From Uloborus plumipes (Eukaryota > Arthropoda > Arachnida > Araneae > Uloboridae), in the NCBI GenBank assembly GCA_038373865.1, contig JAXGGA010003066.1, positions 1 to 64,000 of the forward strand: a stretch of 64,000 nucleotides of DNA. The letters are read 5' to 3'. Position numbers and translations under genes: made by a program. Shown piece after piece: positions 50,437-61,836 of the stretch. Position 1 is the first letter of the stretch; each line of letters opens with the position of its first letter. The notes beneath the pieces were generated by a model. The model saw only the letters and a list, made by a program, of their open reading frames with translations, was not told the origin of the DNA and did not search any database.

Positions 50437-51036
50437 ACCCAATTCTAACTTTATTTTGATTGGTCTCTTTTAAATTTCAAAAACAATAATAATTATCTAA
50501 TTATCACGTGTTGCCACAACTCGCTTGCCAAATACCATAAAAATTTAAATTTACGTTGATGTGATTAAATATGAAATCTATTGTTATAATGAAACTTTTG
50601 AATAAGTGAAACAGCCTGTATAAGAGACTATATCTAGTGAAGCCTTGCTTTAACATTTCAAAAACAATAACAATTTAACGTTGCCAAATACCATAAAATT
50701 TAAACTCGCGCTGATATGATTAAATATGAAATCCAATTGTTATAACAAAACGTGGTCACTAGGAAACAGTAACAAAGAAAGTAATCATAAAGAAAATGGG
50801 GAAGTAAAAGCTTCTCAAACTTTCAATGAAGGCACAAAAAAAACGGAGTTTTTTGTGAAAACTTTTACAGCGTTTTTACAGAAAAAACGCCGACGTAGAT
50901 GAACTCAAAAACCAAAACTCTACCTGAATACCAAATCTTATCAAAATCGTTAGAGCCGTTTTCGAGATCCGAAAAATAAATAAATAAATAAATAAATATA
51001 TATATATACAAGAATTGCTCGTTTAAAGGTATTAGA

Positions 51037-51751
51037 TATATTTATCTTCTTCAGAATTTTTGACTTTTAATTTTACCTTGAATTCGACTTAAATGTAAGA
51101 TATAAAATACAGAATTTTATAAAGGTACAAAAATTAACATATTATAATTGACAGTATATAATTTTTGAAAAAATAATATAAGTGCCGCAAATCAAAAACC
51201 ATTTATTGCCACAATCGATTCAAAGCCCCCAAAAATGGCACAAACGTCCATAAGAAAATTCTACAGCATCGAAGGACCCCATTGCCAATTTTAACAAAGA
51301 TCCGACCAAAACTATCATTTTGTACTATAAAAAAATATGGGGTAGATCCCCATGAGGGGATGTACCTGCATAAGGACATTACAATCATTAAAATCATTCA
51401 AAAAAAAAAAAAAAAACATGCAGCTGTTCGAAAAAACCCTTGCGGACCTGGATTCGATCTCATTCCATCAGGAACTTCAACCTGACGCGCCTAACCACTT
51501 GACCATCGGGTCGCTCATTGAACTAAGGATTTACGATAACACATATTGTTTTAGTTCAGTAGATCAGATGTTATGTGCGAACAAAAAAAATTTAGGAGAG
51601 GACTACCTCTAACATTTAGGGGGATGAAAAATAGATGTTGGCCGATTCTCATAGATACTGGATAAGCACAAAAAATTTCATCAAAATCGGTCAAGCCGTT
51701 TCGGAGGAGTATGGCAACGAAAACTGTGACACGGGAATTTTATATATTAGA
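51037..51751 (-). mobile_element. 5' Helitron fragment with a SINE
   Basis: The minus strand reads A|TCTAATATATAAAATTCCCG, then 'aaacggcttgaccgattttgatgaaatttt', typical of Helitron 5' ends. No 3' hairpin was found before the adjacent Helitron starts, so this is probably a truncated second copy. Confidence 0.5.
51442..51514 (-). repeat. tRNA-like SINE head, 73 nt
   Basis: Contains an A-box-like TGGTCAAGTGGTTAGGCG and a B-box-like GATCGAATCC at the usual separation, and a 5-bp anticodon-stem-like pair around TTGAAGTT. Acceptor and T stems pair poorly and the sequence runs into a 16-base homopolymer (51401-51416), so SINE fits better than a functional tRNA. Confidence 0.5.
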
Positions 51752-51847
51752 TGGGCATACTTTTAAAGATAATACGGGTTCTATAATTGAATGTGTAAAA
51801 CTAAGAAATAACACTTCTGATTCACAGAGTGACGACAAAACTAAGAC

Positions 51848-53396
51848 TTAAATTTGAGAAAAAGCTTTTGAAGGAAGAAATTGTTTTAAAAAGTGCATTG
51901 TAGCTTGGAAATATGACAACATTAATGTAATAACTCTTTTTTTAGAATTTCGCTTTTTAGAGCAAATGTTGTCAATCACTGCTTCATTATCAATATTTTG
52001 TAAAGAATCTTTTTCTATTTTCATGAGCATAAATAACTCTAGCCGTTCATCAGCTAAAGTATTACGTATGCTAGTTTTATGAGCTTTAAACTGGAGAAAC
52101 TTCTTTCGCAAGCCACTTGAGTAATAGGTAGCGTTAACAAATATTGATATGCAGTAGTTAAAGCTGAATAACAATCTTTGAACAAGTTGTACTTAATGAG
52201 TACTTTATAACAGCAAATAACGCAATTTTGAGTTTTTGCAAGAAATGGAAGCAAGCTTTTCATCAATTTCATGGTCTGATTCTTTTTCATCATCACTGTT
52301 TTCTTGCTCTTGCGACTGATATATTTCATATTGATTTTTAATAATTTTTCTAAGTTTAGGCCAATTTTGAGCGAAGTTAGTGTATTCTTCTTCTAGTCGT
52401 TCTGGAGTTGCAGCTTCATTAAATTTTGCAATTTTTTTAGATAAGTACTCAAAAGATGTTTTTGGAACTAAAGGTTTCTCAGTTGAAGAAAAAGTATCTG
52501 CTGAGAGAAACGACAAGCTTCGGCCTAACTCTAAATTTTTTTAAAACCTGGTTTCTATCAAATTCACTACGCTATCCATAATCACATTAAAAACTTCAAT
52601 TTTAAAACGCTCATATTCATTTAAAGGTTTTTCGTCGCTTGTTGTTTCTCCACTCATTTTCTTAATTTTCCGCCTTCTTTTACTACTCAATTCATTTTCA
52701 ATGTAGATGTCATTTTCATTTTCATTTTCTAGCTTATTTGAACAATTTTCAACAAAATTTTGGGAAGCTTGAATAATATTGTCGAAATCTCTTTGAATTT
52801 CTTTCAACTGTTCGAAAGCGTTTTTGATCATACTATTGCAAACTAATATGTTTAGTCCCTCTGTTTGTAAATATCGTGAAATGGGGCCCGTGATTTTAAA
52901 AACTCTTAAATATATTTGCGACAAAAGAATGGTTGAAAACTTGGTAAACTGATCTCTTAAATTTTTGGTAGTAGCTCTATACTGTCGCAGTTAATTTGTT
53001 GGCAATTTTCTATCTGATTTAAAGCCAGAAGAAGTTCAACATATAGAGAATCGCTTGGGTCGTCATAGAATCCAAAAATTCGTTTTAGAGCATTTTCTTT
53101 GGCCCACCAGCGTGTTTCACCTATTACTTTAAGTGTTTTATTGCTTTTCACAATATTACTCCACACGTCCATTCGTTTGTGAGAATCCTTGAAAAAAAAA
53201 CAGCTGCTAAATTTAATATCGAGAAGAAGGTTGCTGCTTCTATATTGCACTTCGTGGCATCTGTTAATACTAAATTTAAAATGTGGCTATGGCACCATTC
53301 ATGAACGTGTTCAGGTTCTTGTTTTTTCATGTGTGAAACAAACCCATTGTAACTCCCTTGCATGTTCGCCGCATCATCAGTGGAGTCGGCGGCCAC
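51848..53396 (-). pseudogene. Broken hAT transposase (ZMYM-like type)
   Basis: Reading 53396 down to 51848, overlapping frames give in order: an RNase H-like start with 'DDAANMQG' and 'CHSHILNLV'; 'ETRWWAKENALKRI'; a middle helical part; an acidic stretch (NSDDEKESDHEID); and a C-terminal dimerisation segment 'LPITQVACERSFSSLKLIK'. These are hallmarks of hAT transposases related to the ZMYM1/DUF4371 type. At least four frame changes and internal stops break it. The N-terminal zinc-finger part is gone, cut at a GC-rich minisatellite. Confidence 0.85.
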
Positions 53397-53700
53397 AAGT
53401 TTTAAAATTTAGACCGGCCGTCCGGCCGACTAAAAAAAAAAAGTAACGCCACAAGTTTTAAAATTTAGACCGGCCAACCGTCCGGCTGAAAAAAAAAAGC
53501 CACAAGTTGTAAAATTAAACCGGCAGCCCGGCCGACTAAAAAAAAAAAAAGAACGCCGCAAGTTTTAAAATTTTAGACCGGCCTGCCGGCCGACTAAAAA
53601 AATGAAAAGAAAAAAAAAAAAAAACGCCACAAGTTGTAAAATTTAGACCGGCCGAAACACAGGCGGCCCACCGGGAAAATGCCCGGCTGCCCGCCGGCCC
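53391..53700. repeat. GC/A-alternating minisatellite, ~60-bp units
   Basis: Five units start 'gcc(a/g)caagtt(t/g)taaaatt' at about 53391, 53449, 53501, 53566 and 53626; each carries 'accggcc' pairs and an A tract of 9-16 bases. Strong alternation of GC-rich palindromes (CCGGCCGAC) and A runs. It abuts and truncates the hAT transposase. Confidence 0.8.
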
Positions 53701-53875
53701 CATCCGCCCCTGCTTGTTTTTCATTTGTTTTAGGTGCTACGTATTGTCTTTACGCATAAAGTAACGGTATAAAGTATGCGCGTATAGTCGTATTTTATCA
53801 TTCAACACATTTCGGAATTTCATTCGGCGATTGAGACTTTTCCCATTCTCAAAATTTTAAGCTCGGGGCGCCCCT

Positions 53876-54170
53876 GAACAAGAGTGGGATCCAAAAATGT
53901 TTCGATGGAAGGGCGATTGATTTTATTAAGTATCCGTTACTGCGACATGTTCTTTTTTCAAATGTTGCCTTCACATGTTTTGGACTTCAATCGCGAAATG
54001 TATTCTGGGGAGACCCCTAAACCTCCCTTCTGCTAGCATCACATAGTCTAAAAATGACTTCTTTGAACTACTTCAACATCGAAAATTCACCAGTGGTGAG
54101 TCGCTCTAGGGGGGGGGGGGGGCAATCGCGCCCATCGCAACTCCTTTGCACATCCGTCTCTGCTCTGAAA
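53876..54170. repeat. hAT-like element related to 43013-44116
   Basis: 'tgccttcacatgttttggacttcaat', 'acccctaaacctcccttctgctagcat' and 'accagtggtgagtcgctcta' align with the outer element at 43 kb but without an insertion. Ends are worn. Confidence 0.6.
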
Positions 54171-54348
54171 TTAGAAGTGTAGTGTCCATTCATTACTTTC
54201 ATCAAAATGGGACATAAGAGTAGAAGATCAACAATCTGAACTAATTGGGATTCTAGAAAAATACGATTTTCAAACTGTTCGTATTTTCGAAAAAAAAAAA
54301 AAAACCTCCAAGAAAATGCGGTTTCAGGAAAATAATCTGCCATTTAAC

Positions 54349-56951
54349 CAGAGGTGGCGCTAGGAAATGCCCGACAGGGGGGCAAGCTTGCCCGACAGGG
54401 GGGCACAGGTATAATTTAAAAATTTAGTCACGAAAATTAAGTTTCTTATAATATGCAGTTAATTTTAATTGAAGGGATGGGGTTCGGGACTCTCCATCGT
54501 AAAATTTTTGAAGTCGAAGTAAAAAAATAGCTATTATAAGCATATTTGATAGCGTTAGAAAAAAAGTTTAGTTTCGGTTACTCTCCTGCGAAAAATTCGA
54601 AATTGAGGTTTAAAAATAGTACTTTAAACGACTTTGAATGGTTGGGGTAGGAGCACTCCCCTGAAAAGTTTTCGAAATTTAAACCCCAAAATAAAGAATT
54701 GTTTTCAGGAAATTATCGTGGATGGCGGAGGATATTTCTCAGAGCGACTCTCCTCGTGACTTTTTTGAAATTCAAGTCCTAAAAACGCTTTTTTAGACAA
54801 TCTTTGATTATGTAGAGTGGCAATGGTGCAATACACTGGATATATATATGTTTTTTTTTTTTTTTTTTAGTTTTAAGTCTAAAAATCCCATTTGTTGGCA
54901 ATTTTTGATTAAGTAGCAGAGTTTTATTGCAGATTTCTTAATTGGAGAGGGACCACGTGTGGTACAATTTTTAATCAGAACCTCTTGTTTACAGTTTCTA
55001 TTTTTGAGAAATTAAGTGGCTTCTTATTTAAAAAAAAAGAAAGTACAGGGGCATCGTTTGGTTCGGGACTTTTCCCCGTTAAGCTTAACTCCTAAAAACG
55101 CAATTATTGGGGGCCTTTGACAACGATAGGGTAAGGGTTGTGGGACATAGAAGCCAACCCTTGTCAGCAAGTAATTGATATGTTGCTATGAACGGAATAT
55201 AAGAGTAGTGTAAGTTTAAAGGGGGAGGCGGCCCGGTGACCTAACTAATGAAAAATCGCTCAGATTGGCTCTCGGTGATGGCCCTGGTCAGCTGCCCCAA
55301 TGAAGCAATAGCGATTTTTATATTGTTATTATTTATTTATTTCAACTGCTGCTCGCAAAGGTTTCTATGATGTTACTTTTCCTTTCGGTTAAAAAACATT
55401 CGAAAATAATATTTCTTTAATTAGAAGTTAGATTATAGGAAATTCTTAACAAAGATTTAAAGAGCACATTTCCTATCTAAATTTCACAGAAAAAAAATTT
55501 TCTCATCTTAATTCATGTCTTTCTATACATTTTATTTATTTTTTAACACTGGGAAGTTTTTTCTCTTTTTTACATTGCAAAATGAAATTGACGACTCCTT
55601 ACCTGGAAAACTGGCAGGGGATCGGGAGAACGGCCTTGTGTTAAAAAATTGCACAACAGTGTGATTCCATTTGTTTACCTATTTGCTTGAAATTCGAACC
55701 AAAGAAAAGAAAAAATGTTTTCTAAAGTGCAAGAAAACTATTTTTTTTTTGTATGCAAGGTAAAACATTTAAAATTAATGTAGGTGCAATTTTTTTTTTT
55801 CTTTTTGATCAAATGTTATAAAAGCATTACAAACAACCAACAGCAGTTACATCCTGCTACTATTATTTAATAGATTAATGGAAAAATCATATAACGGTAA
55901 TCTCATAATGCGACAGTTAATTAAAGCGTTTGCTACGATTTGTAGATATATGCTTCCCATTTATTGACATGTATTTTAAAACGAACTCATGCATTTTAAT
56001 GAAAAAAAAAAAAAAAAAAGGAAATTAAAAGCAAACCAAAATAATTTCTGTTTGTTACCTTGTTGATGAAGGAAAACGTTTCAGTCTACCTATCATAAGG
56101 TTCAAGGACAACAGGAGATCCATACCCAAAAAGCCCGATTATGGAGAGAAAGTCCAGCGGATACGAACGACAGGAAAAAAATTCTTTCGACGATAAACGT
56201 CTTTCTTTCGCAAACTGCTCTTTCTACTTTTCTGAAACCGAAGCCTTGGAGCTCCCGCCAAAAATCACCCCCCCCCCCACCTCGACCGACGACCACCTGT
56301 TACACTAATTAAAACTGTCTGACGATGCACATCATACAATAGTGATTGGCGATGCATTTCCCCCAACCCTGGATGCAATTCGCAATTCCGGAGTCCTGAG
56401 GGAGATCCCTGGAGATAGTCAGCCCCTCGGGTCTTACATCGCCTCCCCGATTCTAAAGTAATCACCCACCCCTTCTCGGCAGTTGGTGGCAAAGACCCTG
56501 TGAGAAAAACACGTGTTTAGCTCAGATTCTCAGAAAGTGACAATGACTTGCCACCCTGCTGGCGATTTGCGGGTGCGGACCTCTGGTTAAGGGAAAATTT
56601 TCCTTTCCTACTTGAACAAGAATAACTTTCGCCAGCAGAACTTACGTTCATTCAAAAGAGATACGACGGCAGCAACTAGAGTCCTGAAGGTTCTCGTGTT
56701 CGAAATTAGTCTGGAATTACATATTTTGTCAAATAATGAGAATATCTTAAGAAAAAATAAAGTTTTTTCAGATGAATGATTTTTATTGCAATAACTTTTC
56801 TGATCTGTCGGAATCAGAAAAGTTGTCGGCACTTAAATTTCTGTCGGAAAATTTTTCCCGACGAAGTTTGAAATTTTCCCCGACGGGGGGGCAAGACGTT
56901 TCCGACAGGGGGGCAATTGCCCCCCCTGCCCCATAGCTAGCGCCGCCACTG
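54349..56951. mobile_element. hAT-type non-autonomous element, 2.6 kb, intact target duplication
   Basis: Ends CAGAGGTGGCGCTAGG and CTAGCGCCGCCACTG are inverted with a few mismatches, flanked by identical CATTTAAC at 54341-54348 and 56952-56959. An 8-bp duplication and CAG/CTG ends define hAT. Subterminal 'CCGACAGGGGGGCAA' occurs twice near each end. No transposase coding is visible, so it depends on another element. Confidence 0.9.
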
Positions 56952-56959
56952 CATTTAAC

Positions 56960-58184
56960 AAAATAAAGTTGTTACGCAATATGTAACCACTATATTCTAT
57001 CAAAATTCAAAATAAACAAACATAAGCAGTACAAAATTACATTTTTCAAAAAGAAAATTTTTTTTTTAATAATAGCTCTTATTGTTTACTGAGCATATGA
57101 GGAAAATAAATAATTACATTACTGTTCGTACTTCGTGAAGATACAGTAATAAAAGCTAAGATAATTGAATGAACTTCTGAAAAATATACCGACTTCATAC
57201 TAAGAAAGTTGAATTGATTTCTGTCAGAAAAAACAGACTTAAACTTTCTTATTTTGAAAAAAGATCTTGTTTTCGCCGAAGAGAGCTTTTAAAATTTGTT
57301 TCCTATAAACCAAGTCCCTCATTCACTTTAGTACTAAAGAAGAACTCTGTTTATATGTCCCCCGTTTCTCCGAATCTTCGGGAAATCCCGATCAAAAATT
57401 TAGAGTTAAAAAAACCTTTATGTTCACAAAAGTTTTTTATGTTATGGGGGGGTCATTCTGGTTGCCTACTTAAACGTTTCAGAAATCTGTCAAGTCTAAC
57501 TATAAAAGGAGAAGCTTTTGATTTTGCTCCTGTTCTTTCTATATGTTTTATGCTGTGGGATGCTTCTCACCAAACTCATTATTATATTACCAGCGTCTAA
57601 ACGATAAATTGATAATTTTGTAGGCATTTGTAAAAATCTCACCAGAAAATTCTGTAAACACTCATAGATCTTATTAAGTACAGGTGTAAAAGAGTTATGC
57701 TATCTAACAACCAGTTCTCGAAAGACTCGCAGATAAAATTCTTCATATTCTCATAATCGTATGCAAATTTACAATCACTGTGGGGGGCCTTGACCTTTCA
57801 GTATCCCGTTTCGTGCTATTTTATCTAAAATGGCAAAACAATGCCTTCAGTAACCCTGAAATAGAGCATTTAATCCTTCTAAGGCAAACGAAAACAAATA
57901 TCACAGACAGTGCGAAACACAAAGCAAACAAACAAATCGTCAGGTATGAGTTGAGATGATTTGACAAATCAATATCTCCCACACACTTCAATTCCCAAGA
58001 ATGCGTGACGTCCCAATTGGAGAAAGAAAGATAACGGTTGGTCTCCCGCTTCGATCGGAGTTGTGTTCTCTACTTTTATCTTGTCCTCAAGAAAGGAAGA
58101 TATGGAGCACCTGCTTCGAACAAAAAGAATTCTCTGCCATCCTTTCCCACTACGCTTACAGACACATAGCCAGAGTCGCTTGAG
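56960..58184. other. Upstream of the LRR exon; no gene supported
   Basis: A 128-codon plus-strand frame (57214-57600) shows no domain. Promoter elements of the downstream gene were not identified. Confidence 0.35.
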
Positions 58185-58469
58185 ATGACTCTCTCCAAAT
58201 TGAGTATCATTTTGTGCTTGGTGGTCCTAGTTGTTGATGCCGTCCGCACCTGCCCACCGGAGGAAACCCTGAGACCATGCGTTTGCAAAACTGTGCAAGA
58301 CAGCACTGGAGAAGACTTCCCGATCATCAGTTGCAACGGCTTGCAGTCGGAGGATGCCCTGGAATCAGCTGTGCGGGCATCGAAGGGTTACAAAATATTC
58401 GAGCTTAAGCTGATTGAGAGTAGTTTGAGGTACATACCGCAAGATGCTTTTGTCGGAACGTCCTTCGAA
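58185..58469 (+). CDS. Secreted LRR-type protein, first coding exon
   Basis: Encodes 95 residues, phase 0 at donor GAA|GTAAGA (58469/58470). Residues 1-20 (MTLSKLSIILCLVVLVVDA) are a clear signal peptide. The mature start 'CPPEETLRPCVCK' with a later 'ISC' is a cysteine cap of the LRR N-terminal type, followed by the first repeat-like turns (ELKLIESSLRYIPQDAF). This pattern resembles the arthropod LRR proteins annotated as non-catalytic luciferase subunits, so an extracellular binding role is likely. Later exons are not visible within the remaining 5.5 kb. The ATG follows a non-coding leader and the frame upstream has no better start. Confidence 0.75.
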
Positions 58470-58483
58470 GTAAGAAATCAATT

Positions 58484-58892
58484 CGGTGCAATATCTTTAA
58501 GAATTGAAAGGCTTGGGAAATGAAGGGGTTATGTGACGAAACAGAAATTGAGAGTAATTAAAGTTCAAAGTTTTGCTGTTGCAGCTTTTTCGTTTCCTGG
58601 TTTTGTCGCTAGTGTGCGTATGAAATTGGTCTAGCGACATCTATTTTTTCATGTACCAAGTTTTATTTGCTTACCTCTATCCATTGCTTGCCATTGTCCA
58701 GAGTGTTCATTTTTTAAATGTAACATAGCCCCCTCATTCTCCAAGCCCTTCAATTGTATTTAATAATACTGCTTAAGATTGTTCTTATAAGTTCAGCTCC
58801 CATACATTCTTGTTGATTGCAAATCAACTCATGAGCTCCAAGATTCGGCAAATAAGTCATTTATCTATGCTTTGAGGCAATATGAAAGGTAT
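58484..58892 (-). repeat. Inverted-repeat-bearing copy of the 16168 repeat
   Basis: 58549-58892 is the reverse complement of 16168-16507. Additionally, 'ttgaaaggcttgggaaatgaaggggtt' (58484) is inverted near 58723-58758, so this copy has a foldback left side. Confidence 0.7.
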
Positions 58893-59428
58893 AATAAAAA
58901 AGGCAACTTTATAAGGGACTGATTTATAAATTGTGTAATATTTCATCAGAATTTCATCCTCTATGGAAAAAGTGAACCGGGCGGATGGGGGGGGGGGTAG
59001 TTAAAGTTATGTTGTCCAGACTTATGTAAGGCTCGTACTAAAAGACGAAAAAAAAAAAAAAAAATCGAAAACATGTAATAATAATTTAGGGGAAAGAAAT
59101 TCGGAATGAGAAACACAATTGTTCAAATTTTTACCTTTAGCAAGTTAGAAGGGAAGCACATGGAGCAACAACAACAATGTATGAACAAAAAATCTTTACT
59201 TCAATCCGTCAGCAACCCTAGCTGAGTCAATCAAATCAACTCCCCGCTCAATTTCCACGGCAGGTTATTTGTTAAAAACGTAACAAATTTACCGACAAAT
59301 ATTCAGTAGTAATTAGTTTGTGGAAAACATGTACTATTTTCATATGAACTAGTATCTCTTAAACTATAAAATGTGATGACAATAATATTCTGTTCGTTAT
59401 TTTTTGCCGTGTTCCATGCTTCCTCATA
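58893..59428. other. Presumed intron, nothing recognised
   Basis: G tract at 58987-58996 and A tract at 59048-59063. Confidence 0.35.
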
Positions 59429-59603
59429 CAGTCGGCTCTCGTTATAACGACCACTCGTTATAAAGACTATCCCAATGTAACGACCGTTGGGGAAAACCCA
59501 ACTGCATCCCAGTATGCTCTATGTTCTACCTCTTTTCACGACCACTCGTTATAAAGACCTTTTTCTGTGGAACAGAGACGATCGTTATATTGAGCGTCAC
59601 CTG
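59429..59603. mobile_element. Pogo-like MITE, 175 bp
   Basis: TA-flanked (59427-59428, 59604-59605); CAGTCGGCTCTCGTTATAAC...TATATTGAGCGTCACCTG. The word 'CGACCACTCGTTATAAAGAC' occurs twice plus partial copies. Confidence 0.8.
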
Positions 59604-59929
59604 TATTATAAAGATTGAAAAACGAAAAAAAAAAACAAAAACCAATGCGTTTTCACCCGCGAGATATCTTACGTACGGTACGCGGTCTGCGGCTGAAAGA
59701 CGATAGGACACTACTGCCATAGACAATCGATTCGTCGTGCATTGAAGCAGGCCCGTAGCCAATGAACATTAGTTTCGGGCATCAGATTTTATAGAGGGGG
59801 GGGGGGGCTGAGAGAATGATCACACACTAATAAAACAAAAGTGTGTAAACTCCTTCAAATAACGATGGCGTTTTTCAAATTGGTTCTTATTACATGAAAT
59901 TCATTTGTGAGATCTTTTTTCTTGTCTTC
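59604..59929. other. Non-coding, nothing recognised
   Basis: Contains a G tract at 59798-59808. No exon or repeat ends. Confidence 0.35.
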
Positions 59930-60130
59930 AAAGACATACTGGGGGAGACATTTTTGGACACATCCTTAAAAATCGCCTCCGAAGCTTCCACCAATGTCTC
60001 TGCAGAGAAAGACCACACCTGATGTGTTTTTTCGACTTTCGAGACATAAGGAAGTCATTAAGAGCTAAATCTGGAGGACACCAGAGCTATATGGAGGAAA
60101 GAGTGCAAAGAATGAACCTTTGCGTCCACA
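59930..60130 (-). pseudogene. Mariner transposase C-terminal fossil
   Basis: On the minus strand the frame reads 'CPPDLALNDFLMSRKSKKHIR', close to the canonical mariner '(P)PDLAP(N/S)D(F/Y)' segment with its final catalytic Asp. A stop lies just upstream and the rest of the transposase is not visible. Short length keeps confidence moderate. Confidence 0.45.
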
Positions 60131-60743
60131 TCCTTTACTCCGGAAATGAGCAATTTCGGAACCCTTGGCGCACTAACGCGTGTCACCTGCAATTTTTCAT
60201 AAAACAAAGTTTTATTGGAACCAGATGGAGTGGTCATTCTTTGCTAGTTCTTTCAACTTAAATCGATGATCTTATTTCTGTAATATAGCAGTGATGTCGA
60301 CGTTTTATTCAGTTAAAAAAAGTTACTAGAGCGCCAGATCCTTTGAAACTGAGTCTCTATAATTTTTAAACATTAAAAAAAAAAAAAAAAAACTTCTATC
60401 TGCGATAGAGAAGAATGCGCTCTCCGTCAACTTTCTGTTGCATCATATATTCTTCAGCTGCTGGATTTCTTTTTTTGTAGAGAAAAACAAAATTTAAAGC
60501 AAACTTACTTTTTTGACGTGTCACCTCTTTACCCGTAGGCGAAAACGAATGTATGTGACTTGGATGGCTGTCAAGGTCATATTTCTGACATCATGACCCT
60601 TAAACTTCAGCCATCCATTCTTCACCTATCCCACTACACATTTATTATTCGGTTTCTGTGCCTTGATAGTTTATTTATCCTAAAAAAAATTGTAATCACA
60701 CACATTCTTCATTGAAAAGCCCTAGTATATATCATGCTGATCA
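60131..60743. other. Non-coding, nothing recognised
   Basis: A tract at about 60374-60391; no exon or repeat ends. Confidence 0.35.
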
Positions 60744-60784
60744 CCCCTTATGATCTGCTAATATTTTCAGCAGATCATAAGGGG
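60744..60784. repeat. 16-bp perfect hairpin, 9-base loop
   Basis: CCCCTTATGATCTGCT and its complement flank 'aatattttc'. Confidence 0.7.
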
Positions 60785-61836
60785 GCCCTTATATCTCAAT
60801 GCAACTGAACATAAAGGAGAGTTTCGCGGACTTCGAAACTTCAAGAAATTATCGGGAGAGCCCCAAACCTCCCATTTGTGCCCGAATTTTTCACTTACGA
60901 TCCCTAATTCCGATTTGAGTGCTCGCATTTCACTAATGAACACCTTCAAAACCAGAAAATGGATCCATCCTTCTGCTTTATAGTTAATTCTCAACATTTC
61001 CCAAGGCAGAGTACCTGGAGTAACTATCACCTGGGTGTAGTCTATATCGTTGGCTTACAGTGATACCCGAACTCTAAAGCTCTGCTCCCACCAAATACTG
61101 TATTAGGACTCGATTTCTTATTTCTTTCTTAGTGCCATAATATTTATTTGCATGTAAAGTTAGCTCAAAAGAAAACGTGATTATGGAACACCTCAATGCG
61201 GCATTGACCGACTTTCCCCCCCCCCCCCACCCAATGGCTATTAGTTCTGCATTGAAGTTTGTGTTGTTTGTCAACGATCAACGCCAAATCACGGATTCGA
61301 TCCTTGATGCATTTATGGTTCTTATGCATACAGATCACTTTTTTTTAGTACTGTATTTACACTTCAGAAAAAAATGTGCGAAATTTAACTCAGCAGCTCA
61401 TTGATTACATAATTTTAAAGCTGATCCAATGTTGTCAAGAGTAAAATAAACACATTAAGATTTGTGTTGAACTGACATACTTCGTTATCACTTCAGAGTA
61501 TTGTTATCAAAATGTTTGGACAAAAATAGTCCTTGCCGGGTGACGTCATATTCAATGGATATCTTAATGGTAAATGGTGCTCAAAGTGAGTTCATAAAAA
61601 AGGTCAGGGTTTGCAAGCGAAACTTTTAGATAAACTTAATTTAATATTTACATGAATTTCTACAGAATATGTTTTTCTATTTTCATTCTGTGAGCTTAAA
61701 AAAAAAAGTTTGCTCCCCTGTTTTCCTAATATTTTAAAAATATTTTTAATAGCTCCTTTTATTGTTGAATACTTAAATTGACATATATTTTTGACTGTTT
61801 TGATATTTCACTTTTTGATGATTGTTAGGTAATATA
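60785..61836. other. Non-coding, nothing recognised
   Basis: C tract at 61217-61228; no coding exon of the LRR gene detected. Confidence 0.35.

Larger units (their letters stand above)
48939..51036 (-). mobile_element. Decayed autonomous Helitron, ~2.1 kb
   Basis: The minus-strand 5' end is A|TCTAATACCTTTAAACGAGC, a start common to arthropod Helitrons. The 3' end is a GGCAAAACAATGTTTGCC hairpin seven bases before CTAG|T. Between them lie the last part of the helicase and a SINE, so most of RepHel is deleted. Assigning both ends to one element is inference. Confidence 0.65.

Noticed and set aside
51442..51514. A functional tRNA gene with GAA-like anticodon loop
   Set aside because: Acceptor and T stems do not pair, the anticodon loop has an extra base and it adjoins a homopolymer, so a SINE head fits better.
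56102..56492. Gly-rich and Arg-rich minus-strand frames inside the hAT-type element
   Set aside because: No transposase motif (no DDE core, no CERxFS dimerisation segment); the Gly run comes from a C tract.
57214..57600. 128-codon plus-strand frame upstream of the LRR exon
   Set aside because: Composition is erratic, no domain or signal is seen and there is no splice context; possibly the antisense of a worn transposon.
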